Below are positions 27,150-35,050 of a stretch of 64,000 bases of DNA, piece by piece; position 1 is the stretch's first letter; every line of letters starts with the position of its first letter. Origin of the DNA: Halomonas sp. 1513 (GTDB taxonomy: Bacteria > Pseudomonadota > Gammaproteobacteria > Pseudomonadales > Halomonadaceae); assembly GCA_001971685.1 (NCBI GenBank), contig CP019326.1:1240001-1304000 (forward strand), given 5' to 3'. The position numbers and the translations under genes are program-made. Below the pieces are notes generated by a model that did not search any database, was not told the DNA's origin, and was given only the letters and a program-made list of their open reading frames with translations.

Positions 27150-28556
27150 ATGAGCCATCGTCCCCTGGTACTGCTGCATGGCTGGAACGACGAGGGCAGT
27201 TCCTTCGAAAGGCTGGTCGGGCATCTGCGCAAGCGGCTGGGTCCCGGGCGTATTCGACGCATCGCCATCGGTGATTATCTCTCCAAGGATGACGCCCTGC
27301 GCTTCGATGATCTGCAGGCGGCTCTGGATCGCGCCTGGACCGCCCATGGCCTGCCGCGGGACGTGGCCAGCGTTGACCTCATCGTACACTCCACCGGGGG
27401 GCTGGTGATCCGTGACTGGCTGGTGCGTCACTTCGCCCCCGATGCCGTCCCGGTCAAGCATCTGGTGATGCTCGCGCCGGCCAACTTCGGCTCGCCGCTG
27501 GCCCACATGGGCCGTTCGATGCTGGGGCGTATCACCAATGGCTTCTTCAGCCGTCAGGCGGGGCAGGCGGTGTTGGAGACCGGGGCCAATATCCTGCGCG
27601 GCCTGGAGCTGGCCAGCCCCTTCAGCTGGGCATTGGCCATGCAGGATCGTTTCGCCGAGGGCGAGGGCATGTATGTCCCCGGTCGGATCCTGTGCACCGT
27701 GCTGTGCGGCAATACCGGCTACGGCGGCATCCGCTCATTGGCCAACGAGGAGGGCGGCGACGGCACCGTCCGGCTGGCCACGGCGAACCTCAACTGCGGT
27801 CATATGCAAATCGCCTTCCGCGAAAAGCAGCGCGACAGTGGCCGAGTCACCGTGCCCGAGGTGGTCGACTACCGGCCGTCCAGCGGACGCTGTGCCTTTC
27901 GGATTCTCGATGGCCTGGATCACTCGGCGATCAAGCTCGACGCCGCCGAAAGCCGACTGAGCGGTGGCCAGAAGGAGACTCTGGCGCTGATCGAGCGCGC
28001 CCTGACCATCGATGACGATGCCTTCGACGCCTTCTGTGATGAGTGCGAGGCGGCCAACCAGCAGCTGACCCGCCAGCCGGGGGACAGGCGCGGCAAACCG
28101 GGCTTCCAGAATACCGTGGTTCGCGTGCGCGACCAGTTCGACGTGCCGGTGGTGGACTATCTGATCGAGTTCTACGACCCTCGCCGCCCCGACGGCGGCG
28201 GGCTGGCGCGAACCATTCACGAGTCGGCGATTCGCAAGGTGCACAACTACCGGGCAGACCCCTCGCTGCGTAGCCTGTATATCGACACAAACCGACTGTG
28301 TGAGACCGTCGAGCGAGCCGATACTCGGCTGGGCATGTCGATCACCGCCGAGCCGATGCTGGATGAGGACGAGCACAATGCCCGTTACACCCCGGTGGGG
28401 TTTCGCACCCTGGCCGACGAGGACATCGAAGATCTCTGCCTGGACGTCGACCAGCTGAGAGCACTGTTCCAGCCTCATCGCACTCTGCTGGTGGATATCT
28501 GCCTACACCGTTCCCAGGCCGACAACGTGTTCCGACTGAACGATCCGCAAGACTGA
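27150..28556 (+). CDS. Alpha/beta-hydrolase lipase-like protein
   Basis: Predicted serine hydrolase of the triacylglycerol lipase or esterase type. It begins with the classic oxyanion strand RPLVLLHGWNDEGSSF, has the nucleophile elbow VHSTGG (GxSxG variant HSTGG), and VMLAPANFGSPLAHMG, which is typical of lipases. The hydrolase fold takes about 300 residues; the remaining 170 (from about SGGQKETLALIERAL) form an extra domain I do not recognise. No signal peptide is visible. It follows the lysozyme-like gene and converges on the patatin gene with only 12 bases between stops. Together with the patatin it could release fatty acids for the neighbouring dioxygenase; that link is inference. Confidence 0.75.
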   Translation: MSHRPLVLLHGWNDEGSSFERLVGHLRKRLGPGRIRRIAIGDYLSKDDALRFDDLQAALDRAWTAHGLPRDVASVDLIVHSTGGLVIRDWLVRHFAPDAVPVKHLVMLAPANFGSPLAHMGRSMLGRITNGFFSRQAGQAVLETGANILRGLELASPFSWALAMQDRFAEGEGMYVPGRILCTVLCGNTGYGGIRSLANEEGGDGTVRLATANLNCGHMQIAFREKQRDSGRVTVPEVVDYRPSSGRCAFRILDGLDHSAIKLDAAESRLSGGQKETLALIERALTIDDDAFDAFCDECEAANQQLTRQPGDRRGKPGFQNTVVRVRDQFDVPVVDYLIEFYDPRRPDGGGLARTIHESAIRKVHNYRADPSLRSLYIDTNRLCETVERADTRLGMSITAEPMLDEDEHNARYTPVGFRTLADEDIEDLCLDVDQLRALFQPHRTLLVDICLHRSQADNVFRLNDPQD

Positions 28557-28568
28557 CTGGCTGGGGCT

Positions 28569-29981
28569 TCAATGGCTACAGAGGCGCCCGCCTGAGCCCT
28601 CTCGCTGGCCCACCAGCTGCTGGAAGCAGGGCGACTGCTCCAGCAGCTCGGCGCCGATTTGGCGCAGCGCATCCACCTCCTCGCTGGGTAGCCGGAAACG
28701 GGTGGGGATGCGCTGGAAGCGCTCCCGTGTGGCGTCGTCGGTCAACTGATCGAAGCCCACGTAGATATAGTAGAGATCGATCTGGTGCATCCCGGTGCCG
28801 GCGTCCAGGGATAGACGCTGGGCGTCCTCGCGGTCGCGCAGCGCCTCCCTGAGCAGCTCGACCGTATCGAAGGAGTAGTTGGCCAGCGGCGTGGTGGAGA
28901 TGGTGTTGATCACCTGCCTGGGGCCGGGAGAGTGGGGCGAGGTGTCGAAGTCTGCCGCCAGGTCTTCCGACTTGGCGTCGACCACGATCACCACCAGCTT
29001 GTCGACGATTTCCCGGTTCATCTTGTTCAGCACGCTCCACTCCACTTCCTGCAGGGTAGGGGCGCGCAGGGCATCGAGGGCCGGGCGCAGGCCGATATTA
29101 TCCGAGACACCACCGTCGAGGAGGTGCACGTAGTCGCGCTCGGGCTCCTGGTAGCGCTGCCAGTGGCGGGCGCGATAGTAGCGGCGCGGGTTGGTATTCA
29201 GGCCTTCCAGGGCATTGGCCACCCAGGGCGGCTCCTGGTAGCCGCAGCGTCCGGGATAGCTGTTGAGCGTCAGCGGCGTGAAGGCGATGGGAAAGTTGGA
29301 GGAGGCCGCCACGGCGCGGGACACTGGGATGCTGTCGAGATCGACGCACATCGGGTCCAGCTGCGACTGCACGAAGGTGAACTGGGATCCCTTGTCCATG
29401 TCGGTGGCATTGATCAGCAAGAATGGCTTGCGGCCGTCGTCCGCCAGGTCGGCGAAGCTGGCCTGGCCGAACAGCCGCTCCTGGTAGACCTCCTCGGCGA
29501 GCTCGATGCGCCCGAAGGTGGGCGAGGCCAGCCTGACCCAGTTGAAAGGGCTCAGCAGCCGGCGCTTGAGGTCCGACTCGACGTTGCGGTAGAGGAACTC
29601 GCGCTGGAATCTGCCGCCCTCCTCGAAGATGGCGTCGCGCCGCAGCCCGTAGTAGGCCGCCGTAAAGCTGCCGCCGGAGACCGACGAGATGACGTCCACC
29701 TCGTCCAGCAGGTTGCGCGACTCCCCGTCCATCTCTACCCAGCTGTCGCGCAGCTTCTCAAGCACGCCGTAGGCAAGGGCGGCGGCCCGGGTGCCGCCAC
29801 CGGAGAAGCTGAGGATCACGAACAGCTCCTCGCTGTTTTCCGCACCCTCGAGGTTGGCATAGCGGTAGCCGCTGCTGGTATCGACCTGATCCAGGGGCTG
29901 GGCCTCGGGGAACGCCGCGCAGCCGGCCAGCAGCGCCAGCGCCGTGAGCGGGCCGATCAGCCGTCCGGCGACGGAGCTCAC
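28569..29981 (-). CDS. Patatin-like phospholipase, predicted lipoprotein
   Basis: Predicted acyl hydrolase with a Ser-Asp dyad, anchored in a membrane facing the periplasm. The start is GTG 29981: it overlaps the stop of the upstream 75-aa gene as GTGA and has AAGGAGT seven bases before it; the longer frame to 30122 is rejected. The N terminus GRLIGPLTALALLAGC carries a lipobox, so the mature lipoprotein begins at Cys. Patatin motifs are complete: oxyanion loop FSGGGTRAAALAYGVL, nucleophile SSVSGGSF and the DGG Asp in LLDGGVSDNIGL. It is 470 aa and is the last gene of the minus-strand four-gene operon that also carries a di-heme cytochrome. Confidence 0.88.
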   Translation of the reverse strand: MSSVAGRLIGPLTALALLAGCAAFPEAQPLDQVDTSSGYRYANLEGAENSEELFVILSFSGGGTRAAALAYGVLEKLRDSWVEMDGESRNLLDEVDVISSVSGGSFTAAYYGLRRDAIFEEGGRFQREFLYRNVESDLKRRLLSPFNWVRLASPTFGRIELAEEVYQERLFGQASFADLADDGRKPFLLINATDMDKGSQFTFVQSQLDPMCVDLDSIPVSRAVAASSNFPIAFTPLTLNSYPGRCGYQEPPWVANALEGLNTNPRRYYRARHWQRYQEPERDYVHLLDGGVSDNIGLRPALDALRAPTLQEVEWSVLNKMNREIVDKLVVIVVDAKSEDLAADFDTSPHSPGPRQVINTISTTPLANYSFDTVELLREALRDREDAQRLSLDAGTGMHQIDLYYIYVGFDQLTDDATRERFQRIPTRFRLPSEEVDALRQIGAELLEQSPCFQQLVGQREGSGGRLCSH

Positions 29982-30205
29982 CGACCCGACTCCTTGAGGG
30001 TGAACTCGACCACCAGCGGCGCCGAGGGCAGGGTATCGACGATCTCTACCCGCTGGCTCTCGGGGGCGAAGTCCTGCGGTGGGGCCAGCGTCAGCGTGTA
30101 CCAGCCGGCGTCGACCTGGCACACCGACTGGGTCCAGGCGGCGGGCTCGCCGTCGATCCAGACTTCGCGGCGCTGGGGGAAGACGACCTTCAGATACTCG
30201 GCCAT
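29978..30205 (-). CDS. Small uncharacterised protein (75 aa)
   Basis: I do not recognise this protein. It is a short, mostly beta-prone chain (EYLKVVFPQRREVWIDGEPA, AGWYTLTLAPPQDF, PLVVEFTLKESG) resembling a small carbohydrate-binding or PEGA-like sandwich, with no signal peptide or membrane segment and one Cys. AGGAG ends 8 bases before the ATG, so translation is well supported. Its stop overlaps the start of the patatin lipoprotein (GTGA), and it begins 10 bases after the cytochrome c stop, so it is made stoichiometrically with them. The tight coupling suggests a partner of the patatin; that is inference. Confidence 0.7.
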   Translation of the reverse strand: MAEYLKVVFPQRREVWIDGEPAAWTQSVCQVDAGWYTLTLAPPQDFAPESQRVEIVDTLPSAPLVVEFTLKESGR

Positions 30206-30215
30206 GGTATGTCTC

Positions 30216-31685
30216 CTATAGCGTTTTGAGGTATTCGATCAGCGCCGCCTTGTCATCGTCGTCGAGCTGGGTGCCGAAGGCTGCGCCGTCGTGCCCCTGG
30301 TTGCTATTGCCCGGCTCGGCGGTGTCGTACAGGAAGCCGTGGCGCTCGGCGGCCTCGCCGTCATGGATGAAGCCCAGGCGCTCGGGGTGGTAGACGTCGT
30401 AGCCGCGGTAGAAGCGCTCGGGGCGCTGCTCGGCGGGCTGCAGCAGGTCTTCAAGGGTGGGGACCGAGCCGTTGTGCAGGTAGGGCGCGCGCAGCCAGAT
30501 ACCGGTGAGCGGCTTGGCCACATAGCCGTCTGTCTTGACGAAGGCGTTGAAGTCCCAGGGGTACTCCTCGGCGTAGGCGTTGTAGCGCTCGGCGGCCTCG
30601 GCGGTCCACATCGCCAGGCGGTGGGGGTCGGTGCCGACCTCCGGCTGGGGGATTACCGTGCCGATGCGCGCACCCTCTAGGCCGTGGCAGCCAGCGCAGG
30701 TCTGCTGGAACACCGCTTCGCCCTCGGCGGCCAGCGCGGCGTCGAGATCGTCGAGGAAGGGGTAGGGCGGCGGACGCTTGGTCAGCAGGTACGCTTCCAG
30801 GTCGGCGAGGTCTTCCATGGGTAGTGAATCGGGGCGGGCACCGTCGCCGATGGCACCGCTCAGCACCACCTCGGTCAAGGAGTCGTTGAGGCCGTCCCAG
30901 TGCAGGGCGAAGCCCGCCTGCTCGTCCATCGCCCACAGCGGCATGATGTCGGAGTTGCCGATGGTGTCGTCCTCGGCGGGGTCGAGTGCCAGCAGGTCGG
31001 GGTGAAACTTGACCGGGTTGAAAGGGTCGATGCGCCCCGGCCCCCACCGCGGGCGCTCGTCGGTCCAGGTGAAGCGGGCGGCCTGCTCCTGGAGCCCGTC
31101 CCGGGTTCGCGGAATGATCAGGAAGCGGTAGAGCAAGCGGTCGAGCCAGGAGAGGTCGGTCTCCTCCTCGATGGCCGAGAGCAGGGTGGTGGCGGTGAAG
31201 TCCGGGTCATTGGCGGCATTCCCCAGGAAGGTCAGGTAGGCCTGGGGATCGAAGGTCTGGTGGGGGCCGGTGGGGACGATCTGACGTTCGGCGTCTTCAG
31301 CGATGCGATAGCTGGCGGTGTGGCAGGCCGCGCAGTTGATGGCGATGCGCGGAAAGCCGATGGTCTTCTTGGAAAAGCCGGCCGGCGTCGACTCGCCCTC
31401 CTCCCAGAGCATGCCAAGGCTGGCATAGCCGTCTTCCCCGGGCAGGTGCTGGGGGAAGACATCCGGCAGCACGCGCCAGATCCAGTAGGGAATGCCCTCT
31501 TCCTGCTCGGCGCCGATGGAGCCGTACAGGTAATAAGCCTCGACGCTATCGAAGCGCTGCGGCTCCTCGCGGAACAGCTGGTACCAGCCAACGACGGCAA
31601 TCGCCCCGCCGGCGATCAGCAGCAGGAGCAGCCATGCCCACCAGCGCCGCGAGGTCCTTGAAGTGTCTCGGTGTGTGGATGCCAT
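30216..31685 (-). CDS. Membrane-anchored di-heme cytochrome c (RoxA/CcpA-like), copy 1
   Basis: Predicted periplasmic electron-transfer protein or heme oxidase tethered by one N-terminal helix (WWAWLLLLLIAGGAIAVVGW). Two heme-c sites, CAACH (residues 118-122) and CAGCH (330-334), are separated by the conserved RWGPGRIDPFNPVKF and LHWDGLNDSL. The C-terminal LRAPYLHNGSVPTLEDLL is typical of di-heme peroxidase and rubber-oxygenase-like families. It is a paralog of the protein at 36.4-38.0 kb, with the same heme spacing and shared GSIG, WRVLPD.FP and WGPGR motifs. GAGGAGAG precedes ATG 31685. It lies between a small membrane protein and the 75-aa gene in one operon. Redox partner and substrate are unknown. 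Confidence 0.85.
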   Translation of the reverse strand: MASTHRDTSRTSRRWWAWLLLLLIAGGAIAVVGWYQLFREEPQRFDSVEAYYLYGSIGAEQEEGIPYWIWRVLPDVFPQHLPGEDGYASLGMLWEEGESTPAGFSKKTIGFPRIAINCAACHTASYRIAEDAERQIVPTGPHQTFDPQAYLTFLGNAANDPDFTATTLLSAIEEETDLSWLDRLLYRFLIIPRTRDGLQEQAARFTWTDERPRWGPGRIDPFNPVKFHPDLLALDPAEDDTIGNSDIMPLWAMDEQAGFALHWDGLNDSLTEVVLSGAIGDGARPDSLPMEDLADLEAYLLTKRPPPYPFLDDLDAALAAEGEAVFQQTCAGCHGLEGARIGTVIPQPEVGTDPHRLAMWTAEAAERYNAYAEEYPWDFNAFVKTDGYVAKPLTGIWLRAPYLHNGSVPTLEDLLQPAEQRPERFYRGYDVYHPERLGFIHDGEAAERHGFLYDTAEPGNSNQGHDGAAFGTQLDDDDKAALIEYLKTL

Positions 31686-31706
31686 GGCTGTCTCTCCTCG
31701 AGTGCG

Positions 31707-32084
31707 TTATGCCGTCCTTTCGGCGCGGCGGAGCAGCAACAGCAGCGCGCCCTGGGTCACGCCGAAGAACAGATCCATCAGGGCGAACAGCGGAAACTGC
31801 GGATGCAGCAGGGTGAAGAACACCACCCCGGCGAAACGCGCCAGAACGGCCAGGATGGCGATGGCCCGGAAGTGAAAGGGATCGAATGCCGCCGGCAGGT
31901 AGAACAGGCTGAGCAGGATAAGCAGCCAGGCGGCGAAGGCAGGCCACACCGGTTCGGCAACCGGGTCGCCCCCGACCAGGCTGATGACCGCGTTGGGGGC
32001 AAAGACCGCAGGCAGGGCGAAGAGGAGGTTGGCCACCACCCCCAGCAGTACCATGGCGCGAAATCCCGCTGCATAGCCGCCCAT
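31707..32084 (-). CDS. Small polytopic membrane protein, copy 1
   Basis: A 125-aa protein with about four hydrophobic helices (MVLLGVVANLLFALPAVFA, FAAWLLILLSLFYLPAAF, IAILAVLARFAGVVFFTLL, ALMDLFFGVTQGALLLLL). I do not recognise a named family. It is a clear paralog of the 130-aa protein at 38.0 kb: both carry LLYLPAA or LFYLPAA, then a DP/EP..R segment, then ALxxxxFGVxQ. Each copy sits beside a di-heme cytochrome c, here 21 bases before it. A membrane anchor or electron-entry partner for the cytochrome is a reasonable guess. It is the first gene of the minus-strand operon and is divergent from the dioxygenase. Confidence 0.8.
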   Translation of the reverse strand: MGGYAAGFRAMVLLGVVANLLFALPAVFAPNAVISLVGGDPVAEPVWPAFAAWLLILLSLFYLPAAFDPFHFRAIAILAVLARFAGVVFFTLLHPQFPLFALMDLFFGVTQGALLLLLRRAERTA

Positions 32085-32296
32085 CGCCCGATGCCCCCTG
32101 CCCTCGACGAGACTAGTCGGTCTCCATTCGTTTTCTGGTGGGAAGTCAAACCCTGTGCTAGAGGTTAGTAGTCAAGTTCGGTTAGGTCACGCTGTACCCG
32201 CGGGATTAGAACCTCTGGCTTAGGGGAGCCCGAGGCGGTTGGGCAGCATCGACTTGTTGGGTTGGCAAGGGCGGCATTGTTCAGGGGAGGCGTGCC

Positions 32297-34105
32297 ATGT
32301 TCGGTCAGCGTGGAAGCGGTCTGCTCGGTCGTGCCTTTCGGCGGATCAATCGGCGCCGTCAGTGGTATCGATTTCCCTTCCTCATCGCCGTTCTCAATCT
32401 CGTCGCTCTGCGCCGCAACCTGCGCTGGCATAACCTCTACTCCACCGAACGGGAGCGTCCGCAGGATCCCGAGCGGGAAAACATCGACGTCCGCCAGTTC
32501 CGCACCGCCGACGGCAGCTACAACGACCTGGCGGAACCCGCCATGGGCAAGGCGTATACCCGCTTCGGGCGCAACGTGCCGCCCGCCGAGACCTTCGGCG
32601 AGACCGGCGAGAGGCTGATGACACCGAGTCCCCGGGTGATCAGTCGACGCCTGATGACCCGCAATGCCTTCGTGCCCGCGACCAGCCTCAACGTGCTGGT
32701 GCCGGCCTGGCTGCAGTTCATGGTCCACGACTGGTTCAGCCACGGTAGCAACGACACCGAGGCCGAGCGCTACGAGGTGCCCCTGGACGAGGACGATGAC
32801 TGGCCCTGGGAGCGCATGACGGTGCTGCGCAGCCGGCGCGACACCACCCGCTCCGCCGCCGACGAGGGGCATCCCGACACCTTCCTCAACACCGAGACCC
32901 AGTGGTGGGACGCCTCGCAGATCTACGGCAGCAATCTACGCCGACAGCGCCTGGTGCGCACCGACCCCGACAGCGGCGAACTGCTCTCCGACGGCAAGCT
33001 CTACCTGCGGCCCGATGGCCATCTGCCGCTGGATGAACACGGCATCGAACTGGCGGGCGCCAACGGCAACTGGTGGATAGGACTGTCGCTGATGCACACC
33101 CTGTTCGCCATGGAGCACAACGCCATCGTCGACCGGCTGCGCATCGAGCACCCCGACCGCGACGGCGAGTGGCTGTTCCAGAAGGCGCGGCTGGTGAATG
33201 CGGCGCTGATCGCCAAGATCCATACCGTCGAGTGGACGCCGGCGCTGCTCGACACCCCGGAGCTGCGCCTGGGCATGCGATCCAACTGGTGGGGCGTGCT
33301 CGACGAGCACTTCTACCGCAGCCGGGGACGTGTCAGCGACAGTGAACTGTTCAGCGGTATCGTCGGCTCGCCAGTGGATCACCATGCCGCACCCTATGCT
33401 ATCACCGAGGAGTTCAGTGCCGTTTATCGCATGCACCCGCTGATTCCCGACGATTTCAGCTTCCGGCGTCTGGACGACGACACCCTGATCAAGGAGTGCG
33501 GCCTCACCGAGGTGGCCGGCTCTCTGACCCAGGCGCTGTATAAAGAGATGTCGCTCAGCGATGCGCTCTACTCGCTGGGCACCAGCCATCCCGGCGCCCT
33601 GGTGCTGCACAATTTCCCGAGTCACCTGCAGCAGCACGAGAAGCAGGCGCCCCATCATCGAATGATCGACCTGGCCACGGTGGATGTGCTTCGCGACCGC
33701 GAGCGCGGGGTGCCGCGCTACTGCCGCTTCCGCCGCTTGATCGACATGCCGGCCCCGGCGAGCTTTGCCGAGCTGACCGACAACCCCGAGTGGCAGCGCG
33801 AGCTGGAGGCGGTCTACGGCGACATCGAGGAGGTCGACCTGCTGATCGGCTGCCTGGCCGAGACCCCGCCGCCCGGCTTCGCCTTCAGCGATACCGCCTT
33901 CCGGATCTTCATCCTGATGGCCTCGCGACGCCTCAAGAGCGACCGCTTCTTCACCGACGACTACACCCCCGAGGTCTACACCCGGGCGGGGATGGAGTGG
34001 ATCGACAATAACCATATGGCGTCGGTCATCGCACGCCACTTCCCCGAACTGGCGCCGCGGCTGGAGGGCGTACGCAATGCCTTCTTCCCGTGGAACCGTG
34101 GTTAA
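32297..34105 (+). CDS. Fatty-acid alpha-dioxygenase-like heme peroxidase
   Basis: Member of the animal-type heme peroxidase superfamily, closest by eye to plant alpha-dioxygenases, which add O2 at the alpha carbon of fatty acids to give 2-hydroperoxy acids that decay to aldehydes. Distal His144 (FMVHDWFSHG), Tyr377 and proximal His380 (EFSAVYRMHPLIPD) match the catalytic His157, Tyr379 and His382 of rice alpha-DOX in order and spacing. WWDASQIYG, LVNAALIAKIHTVEWTPALL, RDRERGVPRY, ILMASRRLKSDRFFT and the C-terminal ARHFPEL are alpha-DOX hallmarks. Length 602 aa is close to the plant enzymes. No signal peptide; an amphipathic start suggests a membrane-peripheral protein. GGGGAGG precedes ATG 32297. 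Confidence 0.9.
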   Translation: MFGQRGSGLLGRAFRRINRRRQWYRFPFLIAVLNLVALRRNLRWHNLYSTERERPQDPERENIDVRQFRTADGSYNDLAEPAMGKAYTRFGRNVPPAETFGETGERLMTPSPRVISRRLMTRNAFVPATSLNVLVPAWLQFMVHDWFSHGSNDTEAERYEVPLDEDDDWPWERMTVLRSRRDTTRSAADEGHPDTFLNTETQWWDASQIYGSNLRRQRLVRTDPDSGELLSDGKLYLRPDGHLPLDEHGIELAGANGNWWIGLSLMHTLFAMEHNAIVDRLRIEHPDRDGEWLFQKARLVNAALIAKIHTVEWTPALLDTPELRLGMRSNWWGVLDEHFYRSRGRVSDSELFSGIVGSPVDHHAAPYAITEEFSAVYRMHPLIPDDFSFRRLDDDTLIKECGLTEVAGSLTQALYKEMSLSDALYSLGTSHPGALVLHNFPSHLQQHEKQAPHHRMIDLATVDVLRDRERGVPRYCRFRRLIDMPAPASFAELTDNPEWQRELEAVYGDIEEVDLLIGCLAETPPPGFAFSDTAFRIFILMASRRLKSDRFFTDDYTPEVYTRAGMEWIDNNHMASVIARHFPELAPRLEGVRNAFFPWNRG

Positions 34106-34141
34106 CGCAGATAGATCTCGGATAGCGGACAGGGAGGCAGC

Positions 34142-35050
34142 ATGGCCAGGCGCCTGCACATCCCCGGGCTGATCAACGTTCTGGAGGTCACCGACCCCGG
34201 TGAGATTCGCCTGCTCGACGGCGACTCACGCCTCGACCGCTCCTTGGCACCCAGCGGCGGCGTGATCAATCGACTGCGCCTGGCGCGCCTGCGAGACGCT
34301 TTCGTCTTCGATGGCGAGCCGCTACCGGCCCTGCAGGGCCGCGAGGCCGAGGGGCGCGAGTCACGCCACGCCGAGCTGGGGCGGCGCCTGGACGAGGGCG
34401 CCGAGGCAGCGGCCTGGCGCCAGGATCCGGCCTTCAAGACCCTGCTGGAGGGGGTCGCCGGCCAGGCCGACGTCGAGGCGTTGGGCCCCGCCGCCCAGGG
34501 GCTGCTGGGGCGGCGGTTCCACGACGATTACCGGGCCGACGAGGCGACCTTTGCGGCGGCCCGTCGGCTCAATGACTATCCGCGCACCCAGGCGTTACGT
34601 GCCCTTCTCCAGCGCCTAAGCGGCCAACTCCGCCGCGACCGCCAACTGCTGCATGACAGCGCCCAAGGGGATGCCATGACCCTGCATGCCACCAGCGTGG
34701 CGGTGCATAACCTGGTGGGGGCGCTGGAGGCGATGCGCGCCCTGGCCGGCACGTCGGGCGCCGCGTCGCTGCCCCAGGCGGCGGTGCTGGCACGCTGCCT
34801 CAGCGTACCGGAAACGCTGCTGCGCCAGGTGCTGGCGCCGCTCTCGACACCGTGTTCCCCGCGGCGCCTGGTGCCCGGCGATCTGGTACTGCTGCGACTC
34901 GCCGAGGGCGTTCGCAGCAGCGGCGACCGGGAGTTGGCCTTTATGAGCGATAGCTGGGCGCGCTGTCCGGCCCAGCGTTTCATCCTGGCGCTGCTGGCCG
35001 ATACCTGGGTGCAGGCCGTGGCAATCCGCTCAGGGGAGGGCGGGCGATGA
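34142..35050 (+). CDS. Uncharacterised protein between dioxygenase and OYE reductase (302 aa)
   Basis: I do not recognise a family. The chain is soluble-looking, Arg/Ala/Leu-rich and largely helical, opening RRLHIPGLINVLEVTDPGEI, with GLLGRRFHDDYRADEATFAAAR in the middle and AVHNLVGALEAMRALA later. Near the end, WARCPAQRFILALLADTW vaguely recalls a P450 heme-Cys segment (CPG..F), but the other P450 motifs are absent and the tail is too short, so I do not claim it. It starts 36 bases after the dioxygenase stop, with GGACAGGGAGG upstream, and overlaps the OYE gene (ATGA). Co-translation argues for a role in handling the dioxygenase product. Confidence 0.75.
   Translation: MARRLHIPGLINVLEVTDPGEIRLLDGDSRLDRSLAPSGGVINRLRLARLRDAFVFDGEPLPALQGREAEGRESRHAELGRRLDEGAEAAAWRQDPAFKTLLEGVAGQADVEALGPAAQGLLGRRFHDDYRADEATFAAARRLNDYPRTQALRALLQRLSGQLRRDRQLLHDSAQGDAMTLHATSVAVHNLVGALEAMRALAGTSGAASLPQAAVLARCLSVPETLLRQVLAPLSTPCSPRRLVPGDLVLLRLAEGVRSSGDRELAFMSDSWARCPAQRFILALLADTWVQAVAIRSGEGGR

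Noticed and set aside
26261-29981. Type VI secretion effector cluster (lysozyme, lipase, patatin)
   Set aside because: No vgrG, hcp, PAAR or immunity gene is near, and the patatin has its own lipobox, so this reading has no support beyond enzyme classes.
34950-35010. P450-like heme-Cys segment in the 302-aa protein
   Set aside because: No ExxR, no I-helix threonine motif, and only about 30 residues follow the Cys; the likeness is too weak for a call.
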